Below are positions 16,130 through 26,322 of a stretch of DNA of 64,000 nt, one piece after another (positions within the stretch are counted from its first letter, which is position 1; each line of letters opens with the position of its first letter). The stretch is from Pseudomonas sp. Ga0074129. Its GTDB lineage: Bacteria > Pseudomonadota > Gammaproteobacteria > Pseudomonadales > Pseudomonadaceae. The notes below the pieces were generated by a model. The model saw only the letters and a list, made by a program, of their open reading frames with translations, was not told where the DNA came from and did no database searches. Both the position numbers and the translations under genes were made by a program. The DNA is taken from positions 50,223-114,222 of the forward strand of contig LNDO01000073.1 of NCBI GenBank assembly GCA_001465025.1, written 5' to 3'.

Positions 16130-17076
16130 TGAACACAGCTCCCCGCATCGGCATTATCGGCTCCGGCGCAATTGGCGGCTTTTATGGCTTGATGCTCGCC
16201 CGCGCCGGTTTCGATGTGCACTTTCTGCTGCGCAGCGAATTTACGGCCGTGGCCAGCCAAGGCCTGCGGGTCAACAGTGCGGTGCACGGCGAACTGCACC
16301 TGCAACCGGTCCAGGCCTACCAATCGGTCACTGACATGCCGCTCTGCGACTGGCTGCTGGTGGGTGCAAAAACCACCAGTAACGCTGAACTCGCGCCACT
16401 GATCATTCAGGCGGCGGCACCCGGTGCCAAGGTGGTGCTGATGCAAAACGGGCTGGCGGTGGAAGACGAACTGCGTCCTTTATTGCCGGATTCGCTGCAC
16501 CTGCTGGGCGGCCTTTGCTACATCTGCGCGCACCGCAGCGCGCCCGGCGTGGTTGAGCATCAGTCACTGGGCAACGTTAACCTGGGCTATCACTCAGGCC
16601 CGGCCGCTGATGCCGAGAGCCGCCAGCAACTCCTTGAGCAAGGCTGCGATCTGTTTAAAACCGCCGGGCTTGATTCCATCGCCATGGCCGAACTGAACCA
16701 AGCGCGCTGGCAGAAGCTGGTGTGGAACGTGCCGTATAACGGCCTGGCCGTGTTGCTCGGCAGCGCCACTACAGCGCTGATGGGCCACAGCGAAAGCCGC
16801 GCGTTGATTCAGGCCATCATGCAAGAAGTGGTAGAGGCCGCCCGCGCCTGTGGTTACCCGTTACCGGAAGGCTTTGCTGGGAAACTGCTGGCTGCGACCG
16901 ACCGCATGCCCGATTACCTGCCGAGCATGTACCACGACTTTATGCTTAAGCGCCCGATGGAGTTGCACGCCATCTACGCCGCGCCGCTGGCCGCTGCGGC
17001 CAACGCCGGTTGCGCCATGCCACGCACGCAAATGCTCTATCAAACCCTATGTTTTCTTGAACAGCGCGCACGCTAG
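16129..17076 (+). CDS. Ketopantoate reductase family protein (PanE/ApbA-like)
   Basis: A 315-residue NADPH-dependent dehydrogenase. The Rossmann motif is at the extreme N-terminus (IGIIGSGAIGGFYG); further family segments are LVGAKTTSNAEL, LMQNGLAVEDELR and the lysine and asparagine of WQKLVWNVPYNGLAVL. True PanE makes pantoate for coenzyme A, but many pseudomonad paralogues act on other 2-keto acids; this one is not next to pantothenate genes, so the physiological substrate is open. It is the second gene of a likely three-gene run. Confidence 0.88.
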   Translation: MNTAPRIGIIGSGAIGGFYGLMLARAGFDVHFLLRSEFTAVASQGLRVNSAVHGELHLQPVQAYQSVTDMPLCDWLLVGAKTTSNAELAPLIIQAAAPGAKVVLMQNGLAVEDELRPLLPDSLHLLGGLCYICAHRSAPGVVEHQSLGNVNLGYHSGPAADAESRQQLLEQGCDLFKTAGLDSIAMAELNQARWQKLVWNVPYNGLAVLLGSATTALMGHSESRALIQAIMQEVVEAARACGYPLPEGFAGKLLAATDRMPDYLPSMYHDFMLKRPMELHAIYAAPLAAAANAGCAMPRTQMLYQTLCFLEQRAR

Positions 17077-17085
17077 GACAGCACC

Positions 17086-17991
17086 ATGAGCAAGGGATTA
17101 GGCGACAAACTGGTACTGGCGATTTCCTCAAGCGCGCTGTTTGACCTGCGCGACAGCCATCAAATCTACGAAACACAAGGAGTTGAGGCGTATCGTCAAT
17201 ACCAGATTGAGCATGAGGACGAGATCCTCGCCCCCGGTGACGCCTTTCCTCTGGTGGAAAAACTGCTGGCGTTGAACAGCACGCTGCAGCAACAACGCGT
17301 CGAAGTCATTCTGGTGTCGCGAAACAGTGCCGATACCGGCCTGCGTGCCTTCAACTCGATCCAGCATTACGGCTTAGGCATCTCCCGCGCCGCGTTTGTC
17401 GGCGGTCGCAGCCCTGATCCTTATTTGGCGGCCTTTGGTTGCCATCTGTTTCTTTCCACCCACGCTGAAGATGTGCGCAGCGCGCTGGCCGCCGGTTTTG
17501 GCGCCGCGACCATCTTGTCTGGTGGCGCACGCCGGGCAGCAAGCAACGAACTGCGCATCGCCTTCGACGGTGACGCCGTGCTGTTTTCCGATGAATCCGA
17601 ACGGGTTTATCAGCAGGCAGGGCTGGAAGCCTTCCAAAGCCATGAGCGCCAGTCGGCCCGTGAACTGCTCGGTGGCGGGCCGTTCAAACCCTTCCTCGCC
17701 GCCCTGCACCGCCTGCAACAGGAGTTCCCCGAGGAGCAGTGCCCGATTCGCACCGCGCTGGTCACCGCCCGCTCGGCACCCGCCCATGAAAGAGTGATTC
17801 GCACACTGCGCAAGTGGAATATCCGCCTGGATGAATCGTTCTTCCTCGGTGGCCTGGAGAAAGCCGCGATTCTGGAAACCTTCGGTGCCGATGTGTTTTT
17901 CGACGATCAGGCCGGTCACTGCGAAAAGGCCCGCGAAGTGGTCGCCACCGGGCATGTGCCGCATGGCATCAGCAACGAATTAAAGCGCTGA
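17086..17991 (+). CDS. 5'-nucleotidase (cytosolic NT5C1-type)
   Basis: A 301-residue protein of the cytosolic 5'-nucleotidase family (Pfam PF06189 type), which dephosphorylates nucleoside monophosphates. Features include LVLAISSSALFDL at the N-terminus, the segment VSRNSADTGLRAFNSI, IAFDGDAVLFSDESE in mid-protein and VFFDDQAGHCEKA near the end, which together supply a HAD-like aspartate centre. It follows the PanE-like gene by nine bases and is probably cotranscribed. Confidence 0.85.
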   Translation: MSKGLGDKLVLAISSSALFDLRDSHQIYETQGVEAYRQYQIEHEDEILAPGDAFPLVEKLLALNSTLQQQRVEVILVSRNSADTGLRAFNSIQHYGLGISRAAFVGGRSPDPYLAAFGCHLFLSTHAEDVRSALAAGFGAATILSGGARRAASNELRIAFDGDAVLFSDESERVYQQAGLEAFQSHERQSARELLGGGPFKPFLAALHRLQQEFPEEQCPIRTALVTARSAPAHERVIRTLRKWNIRLDESFFLGGLEKAAILETFGADVFFDDQAGHCEKAREVVATGHVPHGISNELKR

Positions 17992-18110
17992 CAGTCGCCT
18001 CTATTCAGCCCACCTATGAGCCATGATCCTAAAAGAACGGCTTTTTTGCTTTATCGGTGACGCTGCTAAGCTGATATGAGGCCCGCCAGTCAGGCAGTCA
18101 AGGAGGCCTC

Positions 18111-18611
18111 ATGATTCGCTCGATACTCTATGCCACTGATCTTGGCCTTTACGCCCCTTATATTCTGCAACACGCCCTCGCGCTGACCCGCTCGTTCAAT
18201 GCAAACCTGTATGTGGTGCATGCCGTTGAACCCATGGGCCTGTTTGCCGAGTCGGTGTTGCAAACCTACCTGGATGAAGAACGACTCAAGGACCTGCGCA
18301 AAAACGGCCTGAGTACCGTCATGGCCAGTATCGAACAACGGGTTTTAGAAGGTTTTCGCGACGAGATTGGTGATGCTCAGCAGGATCTGGACCTGATCAA
18401 GGCCGTGCGCGTGGTTCAGGGCGACCCGCCCTTGGTGATTCTGGATGAAGCGCAGCAACTTGGTGTGGATCTGCTGGTCTTAGGCAGTCACAGCCATGGC
18501 ACAGACATGGACATTCCGCTGGGGCGTACCGCCTCCCGCTTGGTGCAATTGTCCGAAGTACCGGTGTATTTGGTGCCGATGCTGCAACACCGCAGCCGTG
18601 GCGAGTTTTAA
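18111..18611 (+). CDS. Universal stress protein (UspA family)
   Basis: A 166-residue single Usp domain, beginning IRSILYATDLGLYAPYI and ending with the ATP-binding type glycine motif LVLGSHSHGTDMDIPLGRTASRLVQLSEVPVYLV (the G-2x-G-9x-G(S/T) pattern is present in slightly altered form). A strong AAGGAGG ribosome binding site precedes the ATG at 18111. It lies directly upstream of cysB on the same strand, an arrangement I recall from other pseudomonads. It probably responds to starvation or anaerobiosis; no Anr box was recognised. Confidence 0.88.
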   Translation: MIRSILYATDLGLYAPYILQHALALTRSFNANLYVVHAVEPMGLFAESVLQTYLDEERLKDLRKNGLSTVMASIEQRVLEGFRDEIGDAQQDLDLIKAVRVVQGDPPLVILDEAQQLGVDLLVLGSHSHGTDMDIPLGRTASRLVQLSEVPVYLVPMLQHRSRGEF

Positions 18612-18712
18612 GACGAGGCTGCGTTTTTTAGTTTTTGGTCTAGATTTAATGCTTCAATCGTCAATATGGTTATATAAAACGCCGGTGACCTAAACGGCTG
18701 ACTTTTGTTTGA

Positions 18713-19696
<984 letters not shown>

Positions 19697-19711
19697 CGCA
19701 TGGCGTAAGGC

Positions 19712-19743
19712 AAAAAGCCGGTCTTTTCAGACCGGTTTTTTAT
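19712..19743. terminator. Bidirectional intrinsic terminator
   Basis: CCGGTC and GACCGG form the stem with a six-base loop, preceded by AAAAA and followed by TTTTTT. It serves cysB and the convergent BASS transporter gene. Confidence 0.88.
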
Positions 19744-19761
19744 TGCTGCGAAAAACTAAAA

Positions 19762-20646
19762 CTACTCTTCGCGCCGCAGTTCCTTGCCGTGGGCAAAGTT
19801 CACCCACCAGCCAAACGCCGCCGCAGTAAAGAACATGATGATGCTGTAAATCGCTGCCGGAATGGACATGGTGGCGTTGTTCAGCAGCATGGGGCTCAGT
19901 GCCAGGGCGATGGCCAGAGTACCGTTATGGATGCCGATCTCCATGCCGATGGCAATCGACTGGCGCAGGCTCAATTTGCACAAACGCGGTACCCAATAGC
20001 CCACTGCCAGGCTGATCAGGTTAAACGCCAGCGCAGCACCGCCGACCAACGGGGCGTAATCGACAAAGGTTTGCCAGTCTTTGACCACCGCCAGGATGAT
20101 GATCACCAGCAAGAACAGCGCCGAGATGATCTTCACCGGCTTTTCCATACGCAGGGCAAAACCGGGGAAACGGCTGCGGATCCAAAGCCCAATGGCCACC
20201 GGGCCCAGGACGATGATGAACACCTGCACCACCTTGGTGAACTGCAGGGGCAGCGCTTGATCACCCTCCATGAAATAGGCCAGCGACAGGTTGACGATCA
20301 GCGGCATGGTCAGCACCGCAATCACCGAGTTCACCGCAGTCAGGGTGATGTTTAGCGCGACGTCGCCATGGGCTAGGTGGCTGTATAAGTTCGCCGTGGT
20401 GCCGCCCGGAGAAGCCGCCAGCAGCATCAACCCCACCGCCAATGCCGGGGCCAGGCCAAACGCTTTGGCCAGGAAGAAACACACCAGCGGTAACAGCAGC
20501 AACTGGCAGCCCAAGCCGATCAGCACCGGCTTGGGGAATTTAGCCACCCGGGTGAAATCCGCCAGAGTCAGTGATAAACCCAAGCCGAGCATGATGATGC
20601 CCAGTGCCATGGGCAGAAAAAGGGTCAGTAAAGGATCAGCAGTCAT
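19762..20646 (-). CDS. Bile acid:sodium symporter (BASS) family transporter
   Basis: A 294-residue inner-membrane protein with about nine or ten hydrophobic segments. Family landmarks are LMLLAASPGGTTANLYSHLAHGDVALNITLTAVNS, which contains the crossover and sodium-site region, and the later EIGIHNGTLAIALAL. Bacterial members import organic anions such as pantoate, keto acids or sulfonates with sodium. A GGAG site lies before the ATG at 20646. Its position next to cysB could hint at a sulfur compound, but that is only positional. Confidence 0.87.
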   Translation of the reverse strand: MTADPLLTLFLPMALGIIMLGLGLSLTLADFTRVAKFPKPVLIGLGCQLLLLPLVCFFLAKAFGLAPALAVGLMLLAASPGGTTANLYSHLAHGDVALNITLTAVNSVIAVLTMPLIVNLSLAYFMEGDQALPLQFTKVVQVFIIVLGPVAIGLWIRSRFPGFALRMEKPVKIISALFLLVIIILAVVKDWQTFVDYAPLVGGAALAFNLISLAVGYWVPRLCKLSLRQSIAIGMEIGIHNGTLAIALALSPMLLNNATMSIPAAIYSIIMFFTAAAFGWWVNFAHGKELRREE

Positions 20647-20750
20647 TGATTTACTCCGGGGTCGGGACGGCGCAGCAATTCTGGCGATAGCACATCGCCA
20701 TTCGCAGTGACTTTAGCGGCCAATTACCCGACCCGGGAGCTTGATATGTA

Positions 20751-20775
20751 AAAAGGTGCCACAAGGGCACCTTTT
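20751..20775 (-). terminator. Intrinsic terminator after the SDR gene
   Basis: GGTGCC and GGCACC stems with flanking A4/T4 runs, 55 bases beyond the SDR stop codon on the minus strand. Confidence 0.75.
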
Positions 20776-20830
20776 ATTTGGCGGGCCGCTCTGGCCGCCA
20801 GTCTGCGAACTGTCGCCCTGCGACGGCCAA

Positions 20831-21592
20831 TCAGATCGCCGTAGCACCGCCATCAACAGCCAGGGAGTGCCCGGTGGTGAATCCTGCGTTGTCGCAGCAC
20901 AGGTACAGAACCGCGCTGGCGACTTCTTCCACCTTGCCGATACGACCGACCGGGTGCATGGCGGCGGCGAATTCGCCCTTCTTCGGATCAGCTTCATACG
21001 CGCGGCGGAACATATCGGTGTCGATCACCGCCGGACACACCGCGTTCACCCGCACCTTCTTCCTCGCGTATTCAACCGCAGCGGACTTGGTCAGGCCGAT
21101 TACCGCGTGTTTGGACGCGCTGTAAATACTCATTTTCGGCGCAGCGCCAAGGCCAGCTACCGAGGCGGTGTTGACGATGGCACCGCCGCCCTGCGCCAGC
21201 ATCAGCGGAATCTGGTGCTTCATGCACAGCCACACGCCTTTGACGTTGACGCCCATGATGGCGTCGAACTCAGCCTCGCTGCCTTCCGCCAGCTTGTTCT
21301 TCTCGATTTCGATGCCGGCATTGTTGAAGGCGTAGTCCAGGCGACCAAAGGCGCTGAGGGTACGTTCCATCAACACCTTGACCTCGGCGTCACGAGTCAC
21401 GTCGCAGCGTACAAACAAGGCTTCGCCACCGGCATCACGAATCATCGCGGCGGTGGCTTCACCCCCGGCTAGATCCACATCCGAGACGACCACCTGCAAG
21501 CCGGCATTGGCGAACGCCAGGGCCGTCGCACGACCAATGCCTGCAGCACCACCGGTAACCAAGGCAACTCGACCGGAAAAGCTAAAGCTCAT
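20831..21592 (-). CDS. Short-chain dehydrogenase/reductase
   Basis: A 253-residue classical SDR. The cofactor motif is TGGAAGIG at about residues 14-21, with D at the end of the second strand (VVVSDVDLAG) suggesting NAD(H). NNAG is in FNNAGIEIEKN, and the catalytic Ser-Tyr-Lys set is in NTASVAGLGAAPKMSIYSASKHAV. Members oxidise or reduce alcohols and ketones; the substrate cannot be inferred. It is monocistronic with its own terminator. Confidence 0.9.
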   Translation of the reverse strand: MSFSFSGRVALVTGGAAGIGRATALAFANAGLQVVVSDVDLAGGEATAAMIRDAGGEALFVRCDVTRDAEVKVLMERTLSAFGRLDYAFNNAGIEIEKNKLAEGSEAEFDAIMGVNVKGVWLCMKHQIPLMLAQGGGAIVNTASVAGLGAAPKMSIYSASKHAVIGLTKSAAVEYARKKVRVNAVCPAVIDTDMFRRAYEADPKKGEFAAAMHPVGRIGKVEEVASAVLYLCCDNAGFTTGHSLAVDGGATAI

Positions 21593-21813
21593 CTGCGTAC
21601 CCTCAACATAAATAAGATCAGCTGATTTTAGTCAGCCACTTGGCAAGGCGGCAGCACTATCAAACTCAGAGTGAAGTCTTCATCCATATCAGTGATTAAA
21701 CCTAAAAGCTGCCATAAGCCTGATGGATTAGACTGCATTCGTATTGAGAGCAATTCTTGCCTGCTGCGCACGGGCAGGCTATCAACGATCTTTCACTAAA
21801 AAGAGTGCTCGCT

Positions 21814-22821
21814 ATGACCGCCCTGCTCAACCGTCAATTTCTGCTGGCCCAGCGCCCCGTAGGCCTGCCCAGCCGCGATACTTTCAGTTTTGTTGAAACC
21901 CAAGTGGGCGAACCTGCCGCTGGCCAGATTCTGGTGAAAAACGCCTACCTGTCGCTGGACCCGGCCATGCGCGGCTGGATGAACGATGCCAAGTCCTACA
22001 TCCCGCCAGTCGGTTTGGGTGAAGTGATGCGCGCGCTGGGTGTGGGTGAAGTCATCGCCTCGCAGCACCCGGATTTTGCCGTGGGAGACTTCGTCAACGG
22101 TGCGTTGGGCGTGCAGGACTACTTTCTCGGCGAGCCGCGCGGCTTCTACAAAGTCGATCCGAAACGCGCCCCGCTGCCGCTTTACCTCTCCGCGCTGGGC
22201 ATGACCGGAATGACCGCCTACTTCGCCCTGCTCGATGTCGGCGCACCGAAAGCCGGCGAAACCGTGGTGATTTCCGGTGCAGCCGGCGCTGTGGGCAGCG
22301 TGGCCGGGCAGATTGCCAAGCTCAAGGGCTGCCGCGTGGTCGGCATTGCCGGTGGCGCAGACAAGTGCAAGTTCCTGATTGATGAGCTGGGCTTCGACGG
22401 TGCCATCGACTACAAGAACGAAGACGTGATCGCCGGCCTTAAACGTGAATGCCCGAAAGGTGTGGACGTGTATTTCGATAACGTTGGTGGTGACATCCTT
22501 GATGCCGTCCTCACCCGCCTGGCCTTTAAAGCGCGGGTGGTGATTTGCGGGGCGATCAGCCAGTACAACAACAAGCAGGCGATCAAGGGCCCGGCCAACT
22601 ACCTCAACCTGCTGGTCAACAGCGCGCGCATGGAAGGCATGGTGGTCATGACTTACGCCCCGCGCTTCGCCGAAGCAGCAGCGGAGATGGGCGGCTGGCT
22701 GGCCAGCGGCCAGTTGAAGTCCAAGGAAGACATCGTCAGCGGCCTGACCACCTTCCCGGAAACCCTGCTGAAACTGTTCAGCGGTGAGAACTTCGGCAAG
22801 TTGGTGCTGAAAGTCGAGTAA
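21814..22821 (+). CDS. NADP-dependent oxidoreductase, zinc-free MDR (CurA/YncB-like)
   Basis: A 335-residue medium-chain reductase of the leukotriene B4 dehydrogenase/CurA type, which reduces enone double bonds with NADPH. Landmarks: YLSLDPAMRGWMND near the N-terminus, the nucleotide-binding ISGAAGAVGSVAGQIAKLKG and VYFDNVGGDILDAVL. Zinc ligands of alcohol dehydrogenases are absent, as expected. The ATG at 21814 is chosen because the family sequence begins there; the frame is open further upstream but without homology character. It probably detoxifies reactive carbonyls in the cytoplasm. Confidence 0.9.
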   Translation: MTALLNRQFLLAQRPVGLPSRDTFSFVETQVGEPAAGQILVKNAYLSLDPAMRGWMNDAKSYIPPVGLGEVMRALGVGEVIASQHPDFAVGDFVNGALGVQDYFLGEPRGFYKVDPKRAPLPLYLSALGMTGMTAYFALLDVGAPKAGETVVISGAAGAVGSVAGQIAKLKGCRVVGIAGGADKCKFLIDELGFDGAIDYKNEDVIAGLKRECPKGVDVYFDNVGGDILDAVLTRLAFKARVVICGAISQYNNKQAIKGPANYLNLLVNSARMEGMVVMTYAPRFAEAAAEMGGWLASGQLKSKEDIVSGLTTFPETLLKLFSGENFGKLVLKVE

Positions 22822-22897
22822 TGCCCTGTGCTGGCCATGCAGCCTGCCAACCGCAGTAGGCTGCATGGCACTTTAAGCAGGTGCGAAGGCCACCTGC

Positions 22898-23584
22898 TCA
22901 CTCCAGATAGGCGTCGTAATACGGCAGAAAATTTTCTTCAAGTGCTGCAAACAAATCCTGCGTTTGCGCCGCCAGCATATCGAGCACGATCACCCCGTTC
23001 ACGCCGTGATCACTGTCACTCAGTGAACGCAGGCGATTGGCCATGCCCAGATTCACCTGGCGCAAATGGCCATAGAGTTCGGGCAACTCGCTGAGCATAA
23101 AGTCCGTACTCAACCCACGGTTGGCCCGCAACACCTGCCCAATCAGATACGCCCCCACCAGACGAAACAGTGTTTCGTCGGCCTCACTAAACGGCTGATG
23201 CACAAACGCCAACGGCAAAAACGGTCGCGTGCGCGGACAGCCACAGGTGGCCCCGATAAAGCCGATCAACGACCCCAACACCCGCTGCAAGGTGCTGCGC
23301 TGTTCAATCACTCGACCACGCCAATGGATGGTCACCTTTAATTCGTCATACGAATGGTGCTGCGCCAGCGGGGCGAGAATGCGCGCCAGCTCACTGGCAA
23401 AGGGACACCAGGTCTCCTCACTGGGTTTAAGGGGGCAATTGCGGCACTGCTTGTAGTCCAAGCGCGCCCAGGCAGGCGGTTCCTCGGTCGTCGGTTGAGG
23501 GTCTAAGCTCAGCTCAAACAGGCAACTGGCGGGCTGTCCAGCATCGAACTGCAACAGGTAGCTGACTTGCAGGGGCTCGTGCAT
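22898..23584 (-). CDS. Cys-containing conserved protein of unknown function
   Basis: A 228-residue protein I cannot assign. The N-terminal third holds a Cys cluster (C47, C50, C60 in QCRNCPLKPSEETWCPFA), with another pair around residues 115-117 (TCGCPRTRPF). A metal or iron-sulfur site is therefore possible. The C-terminal half is helical and acidic (LYGHLRQVNLGMANRLRSL). No signal peptide or membrane segment is seen. The ATG at 23584 is preferred over an upstream GTG. It is divergent from the sensor kinase gene 144 bases away, which suggests but does not prove a link with that signalling system. Confidence 0.7.
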   Translation of the reverse strand: MHEPLQVSYLLQFDAGQPASCLFELSLDPQPTTEEPPAWARLDYKQCRNCPLKPSEETWCPFASELARILAPLAQHHSYDELKVTIHWRGRVIEQRSTLQRVLGSLIGFIGATCGCPRTRPFLPLAFVHQPFSEADETLFRLVGAYLIGQVLRANRGLSTDFMLSELPELYGHLRQVNLGMANRLRSLSDSDHGVNGVIVLDMLAAQTQDLFAALEENFLPYYDAYLE

Positions 23585-23727
23585 ACACACCTCGACTACC
23601 GACACAGAGAATGCGACGACTGGATGGCGTCAAAATGCCATCATTTAATTTTTAGGGCTAAGATAACCATAGACACGAATCGCCAGATAGGCTGCTTACT
23701 CAGCCTTCGCCATGCGAGGTACCTGTC

Positions 23728-24984
23728 ATGTATGACTCAACCTACACCCAAGCGGCCGTAGAACAGATCGCCGCCGGCTTCTTCGTACTTGATCAGGACA
23801 CCCACATCCTGTCCTGCAACCGCTTTATCGTTGAGCACAGCGGTCGCAGCGAAGCCAGCCTGCTGGGCTTGACGCTGCACGAAGCCTTCCCCGAGATCGA
23901 CAATCCCAATTGGCGCGCCATGCTGGAGAAAGTCTGGACCTCCGGCAATGCACTGCAGACCGTCTGGCAAGATCAGCCCTACCTGATCCTGCTCGACCGC
24001 AAGCGCGGCATTCCCATGCTGCAAGCTTCTCTGCTTTACCGCTTTGAGCATGAGGGCCAACACCTGTTCGGCCTGGCGATCTTCGATAACAGTCGGGCCG
24101 CGAAGAACAATCCGGTGCTGGAAGAAGCGCTACTTGCGCTAAAAAATAAACACATTGAGCTAAACGCCCTGAGCGAACAGCTAAAAATGGCCAACCGGCA
24201 ATTGCTGCAGTCGGAAAAAATGGCCGCTATTGGTCAACTGGCCGCCGGTGTCGCGCATGAAATCAACAACCCGGTGGGTTTTGTCGCCTCCAATCTGAAG
24301 ACCTTGGTCGGCTATGTGCGGCAATTGCTGGAGTTGGTTGACCAAATGAACGAATGGGGCGGCACCGAGTTGCAGCAGTTGAAACAACGCTACGACTACG
24401 ACTTTATTCGCGAGGACATTAACGGCTTGCTGGCGGAGTCTGCCGAGGGGGTCGACCGGGTCAGGAAAATCATCGGTGCGCTGCGTGATTTCTCGCACAC
24501 CAGCGACGAAACATTTGGCCAGGCCGACCTGCACGAGGGTATTGAAAGCACCCTGAAAGTGGTCAACAACGAAATCAAGTACAAAGCCGACGTGGTCCGC
24601 GAGTTTGGCCAATTACCGCTAGTCGAATGCATCGCTGCACAAATCAACCAGGTGGTGATGAACCTGCTGGTCAATGCCGCCCATGCCATTGAGGAATTTG
24701 GCCGCATCGTGATCCGCACGGGCGTGGAAGGCGACCAGGCCTTTATCGAGATCGAAGACAGCGGCTGCGGCATCCCCGCTGAGTTACAACAGCAGATCTT
24801 CGACCCCTTCTTCACCACCAAACCCGTGGGCAAAGGCACTGGGCTGGGTTTGGCACTATCATTCAACATAATCGAAAAACATAACGGACATATCAGCCTG
24901 CGCAGTGAACCCGGTAAGGGCAGTTGTTTTCGCATCAACCTGCCGTTACTCCAACCGCACGCCCGGACAAGGAGTTCGCCATGA
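23728..24984 (+). CDS. Cytoplasmic PAS sensor histidine kinase
   Basis: A 418-residue histidine kinase without membrane segments. An N-terminal PAS-like domain (about residues 5-120) contains the typical start FFVLDQDTHILSCNRF; a coiled-coil linker follows; the dimerisation/phosphoacceptor domain has H177 in GVAHEINNPVGFVASNL; the ATPase domain has the N box NLLVNAAHAIEE, G1 EDSGCGIP, F box DPFFTTK and G2 GKGTGLGLA. The class resembles HPK4-type kinases. A GAGGT ribosome binding site precedes the start. Its TGA overlaps the ATG of the next response regulator (ATGA), so kinase and regulator are coupled. Confidence 0.92.
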   Translation: MYDSTYTQAAVEQIAAGFFVLDQDTHILSCNRFIVEHSGRSEASLLGLTLHEAFPEIDNPNWRAMLEKVWTSGNALQTVWQDQPYLILLDRKRGIPMLQASLLYRFEHEGQHLFGLAIFDNSRAAKNNPVLEEALLALKNKHIELNALSEQLKMANRQLLQSEKMAAIGQLAAGVAHEINNPVGFVASNLKTLVGYVRQLLELVDQMNEWGGTELQQLKQRYDYDFIREDINGLLAESAEGVDRVRKIIGALRDFSHTSDETFGQADLHEGIESTLKVVNNEIKYKADVVREFGQLPLVECIAAQINQVVMNLLVNAAHAIEEFGRIVIRTGVEGDQAFIEIEDSGCGIPAELQQQIFDPFFTTKPVGKGTGLGLALSFNIIEKHNGHISLRSEPGKGSCFRINLPLLQPHARTRSSP

Positions 24985-26318
24985 GCACTGAAACGATTCC
25001 CGCGCCCTGCGTTCTGCTGGTGGATGACGAGGAAAGCATCCTCAACAGCCTGCGCCGCCTGCTGCGTGGCCAGCCCTACCAACTGCTCATCGCCACCAGC
25101 GGTGCTCAGGCCCTTGAACTCTTTGAGCAGCACAAAGTGGATCTGGTGCTGTCGGATGCACGCATGCCCGGCATGGACGGTGCCACGCTGCTGGCTGAGG
25201 TGCACAAGCGCGACCCGCAGTGCATGAACCTGCTGCTGACCGGTTATGCCGACATCGCCACCATCACCGCCGCAATCAACGAGGGGCGCATTTACCGCTA
25301 CCTGAGCAAGCCCTGGGATGACGAAGAATTACTGCACGCCCTGCGCCAAGCCTTGACACATCAGCATACCGAGCGTGAACGTAAACGCTTGCTGCTGCTC
25401 AGCCGCAAGCAGAACGACGAACTGCGTCAGCTCAATGCCACCTTGGAGCAACGCGTGCAGTCACGCACCTCAGAGTTACAGCAAACCGCCGACATGCTTG
25501 ACCTGGCCTACGACGAACTGCGCCGCAGCTATGTCACCAGTACCGAAGTATTTTCGCTGCTGGTCAACCAGCGGTTACCGCGTGATAAACAAACCAATCA
25601 ACAGGTCATTGCGATCGTGCGTGCTCTGACCAAACATATCGGTCTCAGCGAAGGCGACAGCCACAATCTCAACATGGCTGCCGCGCTCTACAACATCGGC
25701 AAACTCAGCTGGCCGGATGCGCTGATTACAGCCCCTGCCGATTTGCTCTACAGCAAACACCGCGACACCTACCGCAGCTATCCAACGCAGAGTGAAACCC
25801 TGCTGATGTCGCTGGAACCCTTGCAGGACTGCGCTCGACTGATCCGCCATCACCAGGAGCGCTGGGATGGCGGCGGATTCCCTGATCGCCTCAAGGCAGA
25901 TGCCATTCCATTCGGTGCCCGTTTACTTAAACTGGCGGTGGACTTTGTCGAGCTGCAATGCGGACTGGTTTTGGAACGGAAAATGAACCGTGACGAAGCG
26001 CTGCTGTATATCCAGAAATACGGCGACAAGCTGTATGACCCCGACCTGATCGAAGACTTCTGCCTGGTTTGCTCACAGCAGATGCCCGACATCACCGTTA
26101 CTCAAACCGATGTTCGCGCTCTGGAAACCCGACGCTTGGAGCCGGGCATGGTCTTGGCTCGCAACCTACACGCCAATAACGGCATGTTGCTGCTCAATGA
26201 AGGCAAGGTTCTGACACGACCACTGATTGATAAGCTGGTCGCATTTGAGGCCATTGAAAGCGCTCATTACACCTTGATAGTTCGCTTGCCGGAAAAACAA
26301 CCCGCGCTAACGGAGTAG
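24981..26318 (+). CDS. Response regulator with degenerate HD-GYP domain
   Basis: A 445-residue protein with a receiver domain (D59 in LVLSDARMPGMDG, then the KPWDDEELL end), a long coiled coil (about residues 125-175) and an HD-GYP-like domain (about 195-350). In active c-di-GMP phosphodiesterases the core reads HDIGK and HHERWDGxGYP. Here the metal-binding HD pair is replaced by Y237-N238 (ALYNIGKL) and GYP by GFP (residues 299-301), while HH290-291 remains. Catalysis is therefore unlikely; it may bind c-di-GMP or act as a protein-interaction output. It overlaps the kinase gene by four bases. Confidence 0.88.
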   Translation: MSTETIPAPCVLLVDDEESILNSLRRLLRGQPYQLLIATSGAQALELFEQHKVDLVLSDARMPGMDGATLLAEVHKRDPQCMNLLLTGYADIATITAAINEGRIYRYLSKPWDDEELLHALRQALTHQHTERERKRLLLLSRKQNDELRQLNATLEQRVQSRTSELQQTADMLDLAYDELRRSYVTSTEVFSLLVNQRLPRDKQTNQQVIAIVRALTKHIGLSEGDSHNLNMAAALYNIGKLSWPDALITAPADLLYSKHRDTYRSYPTQSETLLMSLEPLQDCARLIRHHQERWDGGGFPDRLKADAIPFGARLLKLAVDFVELQCGLVLERKMNRDEALLYIQKYGDKLYDPDLIEDFCLVCSQQMPDITVTQTDVRALETRRLEPGMVLARNLHANNGMLLLNEGKVLTRPLIDKLVAFEAIESAHYTLIVRLPEKQPALTE

Positions 26319-26322
26319 GCCC

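Noticed and set aside
21796-22866. 356-codon minus-strand frame
   Set aside because: Antisense to the MDR oxidoreductase, His-rich shadow without family character.
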